A stretch of DNA of 64,000 bases, taken from an uncultured Paracoccaceae bacterium (lineage in GTDB: Bacteria; Pseudomonadota; Alphaproteobacteria; Rhodobacterales; Rhodobacteraceae). Below, piece by piece: positions 17,012 through 26,731 of this stretch. The position numbers and the translations under genes were made by a program. The notes beneath the pieces are model-generated. The model had not been told where the DNA came from, made no database searches, and was given only the letters and a program-made list of their open reading frames with translations. Position 1 is the first letter of the stretch. Every line of letters begins with the position of its first letter. The stretch is from the NCBI GenBank assembly GCA_951812615.1, contig CATOSU010000002.1, forward strand, positions 434,001 to 498,000. The letters are read 5' to 3'.

Positions 17012-17937
17012 TCCGGGCCCTCCACACGAAACACCAAATCCTCGTATGGGGCGGTCACATCAAAAAGCATGGCTGTGCCGTCAGCGCGCAAAACACCTTC
17101 GTAGGTGACTTGGGCGCGTTCGCCGGTGGTGGTGGTTTCGATCACATTCAGCGCAACGCGGTTGCCTGTAACCGTCCCGCTCTCTAGTTCCCCGGTTGCT
17201 TCAACGGTCAGACATTCATCCGTGTCAAAGCCCTGCATCTGAAGTGAGAAGTGGTAAGAGAAGTTCGAAACTTCGCCACCTTCGCCGGGAAAACTAAAGG
17301 CCATTTCCTCGATCAACCCCTGGCCGCATTCGAGTGTTGAGTTTGATTCACGCGATGTTTTTCGCATACGGGCATGCATCAATTTGGGCGCGGGTTGGGG
17401 TTTTGGAATTGGAGAAAGCCCCGCGACGTCCGCGTCATAGCATTCCTTTAACGATCGGAATGCCTCGGAAAATCCGTCCAGTGATTGCTGGTAGGACCCC
17501 ATTTTACCTGTCACCAACAGCATCGCCCCTTCGGTCAGTTGATCAATCAGGGGCTCTCCATAAGGCAGCGCCAGAAGCAGTGACTCGTGGTCGTTGGCAT
17601 AACCCGTGGACGGAACGCTTGCGCCATCGATAGCAACTGAAACCGGATAGGCGGCATCCTCGACCAAGCGCCAGGCAGGTTCGGTCAACCCGAACAGGAC
17701 GCCCTTGTTGTAAAGGATCACCAGGATGTAGCGGCCCTCGTCCGCGAACGAAACCGACTGACAAAAATCTGCCGATCCATCGCCGTCAACATCCATCGCT
17801 CCGCCCGCCCAGTTTTCGGATTGAAATTCTCGGGTGTAGTCCGCTGCAGAGACCGGAAAACTCAGGAGAGAGAAAGCAAGTCCCAAACAGAGAGCCGCCA
17901 AGCTGGAGAACCGGGGGGAGCGAGGGGAAACCATCAT
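17008..17937 (-). CDS. Exported protein, partner of the nucleotidyltransferase-like protein
   Basis: 309 residues; signal peptide LAALCLGLAFSLLSFPVSAA cleaved near residue 32. Mature N-terminus has DVDGDGSADF (49-58), an EF-hand or dockerin-like calcium loop. The C-terminal part from about residue 200 (FSFPGEGGEVSNFSYHF, Cys204, Cys242, then VLRADGTA) is homologous by eye to the C-terminus of the downstream 795-residue protein. Start at 17937 (AGAAGG SD 7 nt upstream). First gene of the operon; the two products probably work together in the periplasm or outside. No known family recognised. Confidence 0.7.
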   Translation of the reverse strand: MMVSPRSPRFSSLAALCLGLAFSLLSFPVSAADYTREFQSENWAGGAMDVDGDGSADFCQSVSFADEGRYILVILYNKGVLFGLTEPAWRLVEDAAYPVSVAIDGASVPSTGYANDHESLLLALPYGEPLIDQLTEGAMLLVTGKMGSYQQSLDGFSEAFRSLKECYDADVAGLSPIPKPQPAPKLMHARMRKTSRESNSTLECGQGLIEEMAFSFPGEGGEVSNFSYHFSLQMQGFDTDECLTVEATGELESGTVTGNRVALNVIETTTTGERAQVTYEGVLRADGTAMLFDVTAPYEDLVFRVEGPE

Positions 17938-18941
17938 CGGACTGCCTTCTGATCGTGGCGAAGTTGAGTGTTGCAGAGCCATGACTTTGATATCGTGGCC
18001 GGTTTTTCCCGCCCAAGCATCGTCACACATAGGGGTCCTTATGTGGTGATGGACAAATGGCATGCCCTGGCTGCTCGACGGCATTTGGAGCAAGGCCATC
18101 GGATTTCCAAAGCTGCCTTGCGGTCGTCAATAATGGACCTGGGCAGTTTCGGTCAGAAATACCTGCAATGCTGCAAACTCAAGCTTCCGCTTGGAAAAAC
18201 CTGCGGCCTTCTCACTGCAAACAATGTCGAAAAACGCTCAACTCTGCCATGATCTACATCAATATCCGGCACCCAAGTGTTTTGTCATATCGCGGTATTC
18301 AAAGGTGCGGGACCCGCCGATTCAAGCATTCCATTGTCATCCGCAGCCCGCGTCGCATGCGCGGCATTCGGTTGAAAGGATTCTTGAACCCGGTTGCCTG
18401 CCGGAGCGGTCCTTCAAACAACACCTCCAAGATCAGATACGCCCGGCCTCGCGTCGGCTCGGTTGCCCGGAGAAAGGTTCAAGGGGTAGCACGTTAGAAA
18501 AAAAGCCTGACACGGCTGCAGCGAAATCCAACTCGCCGGATGGACCGAGCAACGGAACGACACGCGGCGCTGCGGCACGTTTTCCCCGAGGCGGACGTTC
18601 AAGCCGGACACATTGGCCAAAACACAGATCGGTCATTGGCTGCGAAGGTGTCAGACGTCAAACATGTGGACAAACCCGATTCTGGGACATTGGAATTTGC
18701 ATGCGCAGCATCATATTGCACATGCGGCGGGGTTCTTTCGGCGTTGCAGCCCAAGTCGCCGAACCGGTCAAGGGATGCTGGACCCAAAGGCTGGGGCCAG
18801 ACCTTGCTTTCGCTGCGCGGTGTCTGGCTACGAAAGACGCGGACAAAGCAGCTGCTGGCTTGACAAGAACCAATGGCAACCAACCTCCGCCTTCCTTCAT
18901 GTTTGACGTTGCGCGCAGGGAACGTGTGGTTCTGGGGGTCG
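17938..18941. other. About 1 kb without a recognisable gene
   Basis: Open frames occur on both strands, up to about 268 codons, but their translations are low-complexity, rich in Arg, Pro, Cys and His, and look like chance frames. No SD-linked start, domain or repeat array was found. The right part (about 18600-18860) has the flavour of degenerate intergenic sequence found in Rhodobacteraceae. It probably holds the promoter of the 17008-17937 operon at its left end and the end of the decaying operon at its right. Confidence 0.5.
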
Positions 18942-20119
18942 TCAAGGTAGTTCAAAAAGCCCCGCCGCACCCTGTCCTCCTCCGACACACACGCTGACCA
19001 CCGCGTACCGAATGCCACGCCTGCGCCCTTCGATCAGCGCATGCCCTGCCATGCGGGCTCCTGTCATGCGGTAAGGGTGGCCGATGGAAATCGCGCCGCC
19101 ATTCCCGTTCAGACGTTCGTCGGGAATGCACAGCCGGTCGCGACAATAGAGAAGCTGCGAGGCAAAGGCCTCGTTGATTTCCCACAGGCCGATGTCGTCC
19201 ATCGAGAGCCCGTGACGCTGCAACAGTCGCGGGATCGCAATCACCGGGCCGATCCCCATCTCTTCGGGCGCGCATCCGGCGATGGCAAAGCCCCGGAAGC
19301 TGCCGGAAGGCTCAAGTCCACGCGCCGCGGCCTCTCGGGCTACCATCAGGACCATTGCTGCCGCCCCATCCGACAGCTGACTGGCATTGCCGGCAGTGAT
19401 GAACCTGTCCGGCCCCAGAACCGGTTTGAGTCCAGCTAACCCCTCAGGTGTGGTGCCGGGGCGGTTGCATTCATCCGTCGCGATCTGCACCCGCCCTTCT
19501 TGGGTCTCCACCGTTGCCTTGTTGGTGACCAGCTTGACCGCCTCGACCGGCACGATCTCGTCATCGAAGCGCCTTGCATACTGTGCTGCTGCGGTGCGAG
19601 CCTGGCTCTGGGCGGCATAGGCGTCCTGCACTACACGGCTCATCTCATAGCATTCGGCCACGATATCGGCGGTCTCGATCATCGACAGGTCGTAGCGTCC
19701 GGCCACCGTGGGATCGGCATAGCGATGGCCGTTCCAGTGTTCGTTCTGCACCAGAGAGATGCTCTCAAGCCCGCCCGCAAGCGCTACATCGACCCCTCCG
19801 GCCATGATGATCATATGCGCCGCAATGGCGATGGCGTTGAGGCCCGAGGCGCATCGCCGGTCCACGGTCGAGGCCGCAACACTCACCGGCAACCCGGCGG
19901 CTAGCGCGATATGGCGCGCGGTATTCACTCCGGTGGTCCCCTGAGTCAGGGCAGAGCCGAAGGCAACCTCTTCAATCTCGCCGCCCTCAGGCCCGGCACG
20001 CGCCACGGCGGCCCGCACCGCGTGCGCCCCGAGGCTCGGCCCTTCAAGGTTGTTGAACGCCCCGCGAAAGCCTTGCCGATCGGCGCGCGAGCGGTTGAGA
20101 CGATGACAGCTTCGCGCAT
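18942..20119 (-). pseudogene. Acetyl-CoA acetyltransferase (thiolase), frameshifted near the N-terminus
   Basis: Thiolase II family, about 392 residues if repaired. The start ATG at 20119, with AAGGA 6 nt upstream, reads MREAVIVSTARAPIGKAF and then leaves frame; the rest (RGAFNNLEGPSLGA onward) is in another frame. One base is missing near 20061-20066. The remainder keeps all catalytic residues: Cys in DRRCASGL, NEAFASQ, His in ISIGHPYRMTGAR and Cys in SVCVGGG. Last gene of the operon; it would cleave a 3-oxoacyl-CoA made by the CoA transferase at 21434-22766. Either a pseudogene or a sequence error. Confidence 0.82.
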
Positions 20120-20128
20120 GTGATTTCC

Positions 20129-21421
20129 TTACAGGGTTTCCAGTCCGCACCAATTGGCGATGAACAGCGCCGTGGCCTGGGTCACGCGCCGCATACTCTC
20201 CAGCTCGACCCGTTCATTGAAGCCATGGATCGCTTCGGCGCGGGGGCCATAGACAAGCGCAGGCGTATCGGCATAAAGGCCGAAGAAGCGCGCATCCGTG
20301 GTGGCAGTGATCGACAGCTTGTCGAGCGCATCGCCCGTCACCGTCGCATGCGCCTGCTCCAGAGAGCCGATTGCCTTGGCCGCGACAGGCCGTCTGTCCC
20401 CGGCCAGCGCATAGCCCTCGGCCTGGAAGCCGTGATAGACCACCTCGGGCATATTGTTGCGCAGGAAGTCGTTTTCACGAGCGGCCTTGCGCAGGACCTC
20501 TTCGATCTCAGCTTTGGCGGCATCCATGTCCTGCCCCGGATAGAGCCCCATGCGCACATCGAAAACGCACCAGGCGGGCACCGAACTGGTCCAGTCGCCG
20601 CCCTCAATCTTGCCGACATTCAGGTTCAGCGGGTGGTGTACATGGGCATATTCCGGGTGCTTGTGCTCATCGGCGTTCCAGCGTGCCTCCATCCCGTGCA
20701 AGGCTGAAATCAGAGGAACCGCCGCCTCGATCGCGTTTGATCCTGACCCGGCATAGGCGACATGGGTGGGTAGTCCGCACAGATGGACCTGAAACCACAG
20801 CACCCCGACCTGTGCGGTCACAAGGCTTTCTGCAAAGGGTTCGGGGATAAGGGCTGCATCCGCGGAGTAGCCCCGTTGCAGGCAGGCCAAAGCGCCATTG
20901 CCGGTGCATTCTTCTTCGACGACGGATTGGAAATACACATCCGCCCCCGGTGCGAAGCCGCACGCTTTCAGAGCATCCAGCGCAAAGAGGTTCGAGGCAA
21001 GCCCCGCCTTCATATCCCCCGCACCACGCCCATACATCCAGCCATCATCAACGCGCGGCTCGTAAGGTGGCGTGTCCCACATCTCCAGCGGACCCTCAGG
21101 CACCACGTCTATATGGCCGTTCAGAACGAGGGAGCGACCTTTGTTCGTGCGGCTGTGAAGGCTGGCAACCACGTTTTGCGCATCTTCATAATCCCCGATC
21201 ACGGGAGAAAAACCGGGCAGGTGGCGGATATCCTCGACCCGCACCTGCCAGCGATCCACATCAAGCCCGCGCGCGCTCAGCTCACCTGCCATGAAATCCT
21301 GTGCGCTCTGCTCCTGCCCCCGGGTCGAGGGATGTGCTGTCAGCGCGGCCAGGAACGCGGTTTGTGTCTCGAAATGGTCATCGACGGCGGTTAGGATCCG
21401 GGTTTGAAGCTTGTCGTCCAT
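20129..21421 (-). CDS. M20 family metallopeptidase (ArgE/DapE/ACY1-type deacylase)
   Basis: 430 residues, a di-zinc amidohydrolase. Metal-binding segments: NGHIDVVPEG (His, Asp), GRGAGDMKAGL (bridging Asp), VVEEECTGNG (catalytic Glu and ligand Glu), IPEP and HGFNERV (C-terminal His). The dimerisation domain lies in the middle (THVAYAGSGSNAIEAA). Family members remove N-acyl groups from amino acids. In this operon it could free an amino acid or beta-amino acid for the class III aminotransferase at 23254-24594. Confidence 0.9.
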   Translation of the reverse strand: MDDKLQTRILTAVDDHFETQTAFLAALTAHPSTRGQEQSAQDFMAGELSARGLDVDRWQVRVEDIRHLPGFSPVIGDYEDAQNVVASLHSRTNKGRSLVLNGHIDVVPEGPLEMWDTPPYEPRVDDGWMYGRGAGDMKAGLASNLFALDALKACGFAPGADVYFQSVVEEECTGNGALACLQRGYSADAALIPEPFAESLVTAQVGVLWFQVHLCGLPTHVAYAGSGSNAIEAAVPLISALHGMEARWNADEHKHPEYAHVHHPLNLNVGKIEGGDWTSSVPAWCVFDVRMGLYPGQDMDAAKAEIEEVLRKAARENDFLRNNMPEVVYHGFQAEGYALAGDRRPVAAKAIGSLEQAHATVTGDALDKLSITATTDARFFGLYADTPALVYGPRAEAIHGFNERVELESMRRVTQATALFIANWCGLETL

Positions 21422-21433
21422 CGGCTCACCTTA

Positions 21434-22093
21434 TCAGAATACGGAGATTTCACCGTCGGGCAGGCTGAGCTCAGCATCCGTTGCGGCGATAACCTGATCG
21501 ACGGACACACCCTCGGCAATCTCGCGCAAAGCGAACCCCTGCGGCGTGACATCGACCACGGCCATATCGGTGAATATCCGGTCCACGCAGCCCTTGGCGG
21601 TCAGCGGCAGGGTGCAGTCGGCCAGCAGCTTGGGTTTGCCGCTGCGGTCGGTATGGGTCGAAAGCACCACCACCCGCTGGGCCTTCTGCGCCAGCTCGAC
21701 GCCTCCACCGGCGCCGGGCGAAAACTTGCCCGGGATCTTCCAGTTGGCCAGATCACCGTTCTGGGCCACTTCGAAGGCCCCCAGCATGGTCAGATCAAGC
21801 CGCCCGCTGCGAACCAGAGAAAACGAGGTGGCGCTGTCGAAAAAGGCGCTGCCCGGGATGGTCGAGACATAGGCGCCGCCCGCGTCGATCAGATTGCGGT
21901 CGGCATCTTCAACCGGCAGGGTCGGGCCGATGCCCGTCAGCCCGTTCTCGGTATGCAGGCAGACCGGGAAATCCGGGGCCAGATGATCGACAACCTTGGT
22001 CGGCAGGCCGATACCCAGATTCACCACCATGCCTGGTGCGATCTCGCGTGCGGCGCGGGAGATCATTCTGGCTCTAGCGTCGGACAACGCCAT
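21434..22093 (-). CDS. 3-oxoacid CoA-transferase subunit B
   Basis: 219 residues, beta subunit of a family I CoA transferase. The catalytic Glu is in LHTENGLTGIGP, preceded by NLGIGLPTKV. It overlaps the alpha subunit gene by 20 bp. The pair moves CoA from an acyl-CoA donor to a 3-oxo acid or similar, feeding the thiolase. Confidence 0.92.
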   Translation of the reverse strand: MALSDARARMISRAAREIAPGMVVNLGIGLPTKVVDHLAPDFPVCLHTENGLTGIGPTLPVEDADRNLIDAGGAYVSTIPGSAFFDSATSFSLVRSGRLDLTMLGAFEVAQNGDLANWKIPGKFSPGAGGGVELAQKAQRVVVLSTHTDRSGKPKLLADCTLPLTAKGCVDRIFTDMAVVDVTPQGFALREIAEGVSVDQVIAATDAELSLPDGEISVF

Positions 22094-22766
22094 ACTCCTC
22101 GCTCAGAGCGTCAAGCCTGACCACTTGATCAACAAAAGGGCCGGGCGTGTGCACCTCGTCGGGCGGCAGGTCACCCAGGGGCAGCACCGCTTCGGCCTCG
22201 GCGATCACATGATCGGCGGCCATTGCCATCAGCGGATTGAAATTGCGTGCCGTCGCCGCATAGTCGAGATTTCCGAAAACATCAGCCTGATCGGCATGCA
22301 GCAGCGCCACATCGGCGCGCAGGGCGGTCTCAACCATCGCCTCGGCGCCGTTGACCTCGATCCGGGGTTTGCCCGCGCCCAATTCAGTCTGCATCGCGAT
22401 ATCGGTCAAGATCGCCTTTAACCCTGCCCCTCCGGCGCGCACCCTTTCTGCCAGGATGCCCTGGGCGCAGAACTCGACATCTATCTCGCCGGAGTTCAGC
22501 ATGGCCACGGCGCGGGGGTTGAGCCCGATATGGGTGGTGATGAGGCGGGCGACCTGTCCGTTTGCCAATAGGTGATCGACCCCCATCCCGGCCTCGTTTG
22601 CATCGTTCTTGATGATCGTCAGATCTCTCTGACCTTGCCGGACCAGTTCCCTGATCAGGGTAAACGGTGTGCCCGGCACACCAAAGCCCCCAAGCATCAC
22701 CGTGGCCCCATCCCTGATCCCGGCGATTGCGTCTTCAATCAGCGTGGTTTTGTCTGGCAATATCAT
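22074..22766 (-). CDS. 3-oxoacid CoA-transferase subunit A
   Basis: 230 residues, alpha subunit, with the glycine loop MLGGFGVPGTP near residue 21 and the family pattern IKNDANEAGMGVDHLL. ATGA overlap with the upstream GNAT gene and a 20-bp overlap with subunit B. Confidence 0.92.
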   Translation of the reverse strand: MILPDKTTLIEDAIAGIRDGATVMLGGFGVPGTPFTLIRELVRQGQRDLTIIKNDANEAGMGVDHLLANGQVARLITTHIGLNPRAVAMLNSGEIDVEFCAQGILAERVRAGGAGLKAILTDIAMQTELGAGKPRIEVNGAEAMVETALRADVALLHADQADVFGNLDYAATARNFNPLMAMAADHVIAEAEAVLPLGDLPPDEVHTPGPFVDQVVRLDALSEEYGVVRR

Positions 22767-23257
22767 GCCCCACCCTCCGCCAGGGCAACAAAACCGTCCC
22801 CGCTCAGCGACATTGACACGTCATTTGGTCGTGCGATGAACCCCAGCCGCTGGTAAAGCCGCGCGGCATCCGGATTGTCGCGATAGACCGTCAGCGCAAG
22901 GTACTCCGCACGCCAGGCCTGGGCGGTATAGGCCGCCACGGCGGCAAGCAACCGTTTGCCCAACCCCGTACCCCGATGCGCAATCTCAACCCACAAATCC
23001 TGAACGAACACGCCGCGCTGCCCCCGCGTGGTCGAGTAATGGTGAAAGAACAGGGCCATGCCGACATGTTCCCGGGCGGTTTCGGCGATCAGGGTGGCAA
23101 AGCTGGGCGCGTGCCCGAAGCCATGGGTCCGGACCGTCTCTTCTGTCGAGGCGAACGCCTCCCCATCGCCCAGTTCGCCTGCCAATAGGCGCAGCATTGT
23201 GGCAATGCTTTCGGCATCCTCAGGACTGGCCAGCCGGATCGTAGGATGTACGCTCAT
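22763..23257 (-). CDS. GNAT family N-acetyltransferase
   Basis: 164 residues. The acetyl-CoA-binding motif A is visible as QDLWVEIAHRGTGLGKRLL, followed by ALTVYRDNPDAARLYQRLGF. Flanked by 4-bp ATGA overlaps on both sides, so it is an integral member of the amino acid operon. It may acetylate the amine substrate or a toxic intermediate, the reverse of the M20 deacylase. Confidence 0.88.
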   Translation of the reverse strand: MSVHPTIRLASPEDAESIATMLRLLAGELGDGEAFASTEETVRTHGFGHAPSFATLIAETAREHVGMALFFHHYSTTRGQRGVFVQDLWVEIAHRGTGLGKRLLAAVAAYTAQAWRAEYLALTVYRDNPDAARLYQRLGFIARPNDVSMSLSGDGFVALAEGGA

Positions 23258-24594
23258 GCTCCCTCTCCCGTTGAAAGCCCGGTTTCAGCGGCGAAATCTT
23301 CGAGCGATGCAGTAAGCATTTCCATGATCTCGTCTATCCCGTCTTCGGTGATGATCAACGGCGGGCAGACCAGGAAATGATCTCCGGACAGACCGCCACG
23401 CGTGCGTCGGGAATAGATGATCAAGCCCTTGTCATAGGCGATATTGACCAGCCGGTCATAGGCGTTGAGCTCTTTGGGAAGCGGTTGTTTCGTGACCGGG
23501 TCAGCCATCAATTCAAATGCCAGCAACAAACCTTTCCCGCGCACATCGCCAATGAAGGGATAACGGTTCTTGAGGGCGCAAAGGCGGGCTTTCAGCAGTT
23601 CTCCCTGCCGGGCCGCGCTCTCGACCAGACCCAGACGCTCGATCTCGTCCAGTACCGCCAAGCCGGCGGCACAGGCCAGCGGGTTGCCCGCATAGGTATG
23701 GCCATGGGCAAAGCCACCCGCATCCAGCACGGCTTCGACGATATCGTCACGTGCGATCATCGCGCCAAGTGGCACATAGCCGCCGCCAAAGCCCTTGGAA
23801 ATGGCGATCAGGTCGGGGGCGGCCTCCCAGTGCTCTCCCCCCCAGAAACGCCCGGTGCGCCCGCCCCCGCACATGACCTCGTCATGAATGAGCAGCACCC
23901 CATGGGCGTCACAGATCTCGCGAATGCGCTGCATATAACCGGCAGGCGGCACCAGCGCGCCGGTTGAGGCGCCGCCGATGGGTTCAATGATGAAGGCCAG
24001 CACAGTGCCTGCTCCTTCCTCGATGATCTTTGCCTCGAGCATATCGGCATAGTGATGACCGGTTGCCGGGTCTGCCGGATCCAACCCGTCAAGATAGGCG
24101 CGCGGTGCGGGGATTTTCGGCATTACCCTCATCATCGGCTCGAACGGCGCGGTAAGTGGCGCGTAGCCGGTCACCGCCAGCGCCCCCAATGTGGTACCAT
24201 GATAGGCGGGATCGCGTCCGATCACCTTGAACCGCCCCGCCTCGCCCTTCGCGATCGCGTATTGGCGGGCCAGTTTCAGAGTGCTTTCCACCGCTTCGGA
24301 ACCGCCGGAAACGAAGAACACCCGGCCCAGCCCCTCCGGCGCCAACGCGGCAGTGCGTTCGGCTAACAACTCTGAGGCTTCCGTCTGGAAATGCAGCCGG
24401 TAGCCGAAAGTGGATTTCTCCATCTGTTGCCGCATCGCTTGCAGCACGACCGGATTTGAATGCCCGATATTTGAAACCATGGCCCCGGAGGATCCATCCA
24501 GATAGCGCCTGCCGGATTTGTCCCACAAATAGATACCTTCAGCCCGGTCAAGCTCGGGCCGCGTAAGACGGGATTGGTAAAACAATCGCGACAT
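23254..24594 (-). CDS. Class III aminotransferase (PLP-dependent)
   Basis: 446 residues. PLP lysine Lys267 in LIAISKGFGGGY, Asp238 in HDEV, and SGGSEAVE (97-104) for phosphate binding. Class III enzymes transaminate omega- or beta-amino groups. Between an ABC importer and a CoA transferase-thiolase pair, conversion of a beta-amino acid to a 3-oxo acid is the simplest reading (inference). It starts 5 bp after the ATPase stop. Confidence 0.92.
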   Translation of the reverse strand: MSRLFYQSRLTRPELDRAEGIYLWDKSGRRYLDGSSGAMVSNIGHSNPVVLQAMRQQMEKSTFGYRLHFQTEASELLAERTAALAPEGLGRVFFVSGGSEAVESTLKLARQYAIAKGEAGRFKVIGRDPAYHGTTLGALAVTGYAPLTAPFEPMMRVMPKIPAPRAYLDGLDPADPATGHHYADMLEAKIIEEGAGTVLAFIIEPIGGASTGALVPPAGYMQRIREICDAHGVLLIHDEVMCGGGRTGRFWGGEHWEAAPDLIAISKGFGGGYVPLGAMIARDDIVEAVLDAGGFAHGHTYAGNPLACAAGLAVLDEIERLGLVESAARQGELLKARLCALKNRYPFIGDVRGKGLLLAFELMADPVTKQPLPKELNAYDRLVNIAYDKGLIIYSRRTRGGLSGDHFLVCPPLIITEDGIDEIMEMLTASLEDFAAETGLSTGEGA

Positions 24595-24599
24595 CGGGC

Positions 24600-25373
24600 C
24601 TATCCGTTGTTATCCGCAAGGTGCTTGCGCAGAAAATTGCGGGTGCGTTCGTTCTGCGGGTTGTGAAAGATCACGCTGGGCGGGCCTTCCTCGACCACCA
24701 CGCCTTCGTCCATGAACAGCACCCGGTCGCAGACGCTCTCGGCAAAACCCATCTCGTGGGTGACGATGATCATTGTCATGTGCGCCTCGGCCAGCCGCTT
24801 CATGACGAGATTCACCTCCTCCACCAGCTCGGGGTCGAGCGCCGACGTCGCCTCGTCAAACAACATGACCTTGGGCTGCATCGCCAGCGCCCGGGCAATG
24901 GCGACGCGCTGTTTCTGCCCACCCGAAAGCTGCGAGGGGTAGTAGTCGATCCGGTCCGACAGTCCGACATGCGCCAGTTGCTCTTCAGCCAGCTTGTCGG
25001 CCTCCTCGGCAGACAGGCCCTTAAGCATCCTCGGCGCCAGCGTGATATTACCACGCACTGTCAGGTGCGGAAACAGGTTGAAATGCTGGAACACCATGCC
25101 GATCTGCTGACGAACCTTGTTTATATGCGCTTCGTACTGGCGGTGCGGCAGGGCCTTGTTGACCTGCATGTCCTCCAGCCACACCTCGCCCCCGGTCAGG
25201 GGATCAAGGTCATTGATGGCGCGCAGAAGCGTGCTTTTGCCGGACCCGGACGGGCCGATAATCGCAACGATCTCACCTTGCTGAACCTGAAGGCTGATAT
25301 CCTTGAGCACCTCCAGCGTGCCAAAACTTTTCTGGGCGTGTCGGATGTCCACGAAGGGGCTCTGGTCGGTCAT
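24600..25373 (-). CDS. Polar amino acid ABC transporter, ATP-binding protein
   Basis: 257 residues: Walker [11 protein letters not shown]-loop [12 protein letters not shown], signature LSGGQKQR, Walker [16 protein letters not shown]-loop VTHEM. GlnQ/HisP type. Works with the permeases at 25392-26723 and the binding protein at 27350-28135. Confidence 0.95.
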   Translation of the reverse strand: MTDQSPFVDIRHAQKSFGTLEVLKDISLQVQQGEIVAIIGPSGSGKSTLLRAINDLDPLTGGEVWLEDMQVNKALPHRQYEAHINKVRQQIGMVFQHFNLFPHLTVRGNITLAPRMLKGLSAEEADKLAEEQLAHVGLSDRIDYYPSQLSGGQKQRVAIARALAMQPKVMLFDEATSALDPELVEEVNLVMKRLAEAHMTMIIVTHEMGFAESVCDRVLFMDEGVVVEEGPPSVIFHNPQNERTRNFLRKHLADNNG

Positions 25374-25391
25374 GGTATTTCCTCCCTTTCG

Positions 25392-26048
25392 TCAGCGCGC
25401 GGCTTGTACGCGGCGCTCGATCCGGCGCAGTACGGCCTCAAGCCCGAGGTTGATGATGTAGTAGCAAACAGCGGCGACAACGTAGAACTCGAAAGGCCGG
25501 TAGGTGCGACCGATGGCAAGCTGGGCCGTCAAAGTGAGCTCGGACACCCCGATCACTGACACCAGCGCTGAGTCCTTCAGAAGCGCGATCATGTTGTTGC
25601 CGATGGGCGGGATGACATCACGCACGGCCTGCGGGATCACGATCTTGCGCAGAGCCTGCCCGCGCGACAGGCCAAGCGTGCGCGCAGCCTCCATCTGGCC
25701 CTTGTCCACGGCGATGATGGCGGTCTGGATCAGTTCGGAGTTATAGACCGCAAAATGAAGCCCGAGGCCGATCACCCCGGCCACGAAGGCCGGAAGGTCG
25801 ATACCGATCTGCACCAGCCCGAAATAGATCAGGAAAAGCTGCAACAGCAGCGGAGTGCCCATGAAAAGCCATGCAAAAAAGCGAACCGGCAAGCGGATGA
25901 ACCAGGGACCATGGAGCGCAATGACCGCGAAGAGGATCCCGCCGAAGAAGCTTAGGAGGGCCGAGGCCACGGTGATGGCGATGGTCTACAAAACGCCCAG
26001 CATGATCGGCCCCATCCATGCCGGGACAACGGTGAAATCAAGCCCCAT
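25392..26048 (-). pseudogene. Polar amino acid ABC permease, interrupted by an amber codon
   Basis: GlnP/HisM-type permease, 218 codons from the ATG at 26048. The frame reads MGLDFTVVPAWMGPIMLGVL then TAG at codon 21 (25988-25986), then TIAITVASALLSFFGG through the EAA loop (QMEAARTLGLSRGQALRKIVIPQA) to the stop. CAG to TAG is one transition, Gln to stop. Restart at a GTG (25970) would lose most of the first membrane helix. Its paralogue at 26076-26723 is intact, and such transporters usually need two permease chains. Confidence 0.8.
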
Positions 26049-26075
26049 GGCAGTTCCCTTTCACCCGTTCAGTAC

Positions 26076-26723
26076 TCATTGCAACCGCACCTTCTGATCG
26101 AGATAGGCGATGCCTTTGCCGGTCACGTAGATGATGACCATGTAGAGCACGCCCGAGAGCAGGAACATTTCGAACGGCTTGTAGGTCGAGCCGATATAGC
26201 GCTGCGCTGTATAGGTCAGTTCGACCACCGAGATCGCGGCGACCAGTGCAGTACCCTTGATCAGGGCGTTGATGTTCACCCCGAGCGGGCGGATCATCAG
26301 GCGCAAAGCCTGCGGCAGGATCACCCGGCGAAAGGCCTGAAACTGCGACATGCCCAGCGTGCGCGCCGCCTCGCGCTGGCCCTTGTCAACCGAGATGATC
26401 GCGCCGCGCATTGTCTCGGTCATGTAAGCGCCGATATTGACGCCAAGGCCGATGACCCCGGCCTCGAAGGCGTCGAGCTGGATGCCCACCTGAGGCCCCC
26501 CGAAATAGAGGATGAACAGCTGGATCAGCGCAGGCGTGCCGCGGATGATGCTGACATAGGCAGCACCGGTGAAGCGCAGCGTCGCAAAGCGCGAAAGCCG
26601 GGCTGCGGCACCAAGCGTGCCGCAAATCAAGCCCAGGATTGTCGTCAGAATGGAAAGCTGAATGGTGACCCAGGCGGCCTCCAGGAAAAACGGATAAATC
26701 CGCAGCATCAGCTCGAAATCCAT
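26076..26723 (-). CDS. Polar amino acid ABC transporter, permease
   Basis: 215 residues with about five hydrophobic segments and the EAA loop GQREAARTLGMSQFQAFRRVILPQA. HisM/GlnP family (pattern SIIRGTPALIQLFILYFG). Paired with the interrupted permease directly downstream. Confidence 0.93.
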   Translation of the reverse strand: MDFELMLRIYPFFLEAAWVTIQLSILTTILGLICGTLGAAARLSRFATLRFTGAAYVSIIRGTPALIQLFILYFGGPQVGIQLDAFEAGVIGLGVNIGAYMTETMRGAIISVDKGQREAARTLGMSQFQAFRRVILPQALRLMIRPLGVNINALIKGTALVAAISVVELTYTAQRYIGSTYKPFEMFLLSGVLYMVIIYVTGKGIAYLDQKVRLQ

Positions 26724-26731
26724 TTTGCCCC

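Noticed and set aside
18191-18997. 268-codon plus-strand open frame before the thiolase
   Set aside because: No SD, no domain, composition rich in Arg, Cys, His and Pro; it also runs antisense into the thiolase end. Looks like a chance frame in GC-rich DNA.
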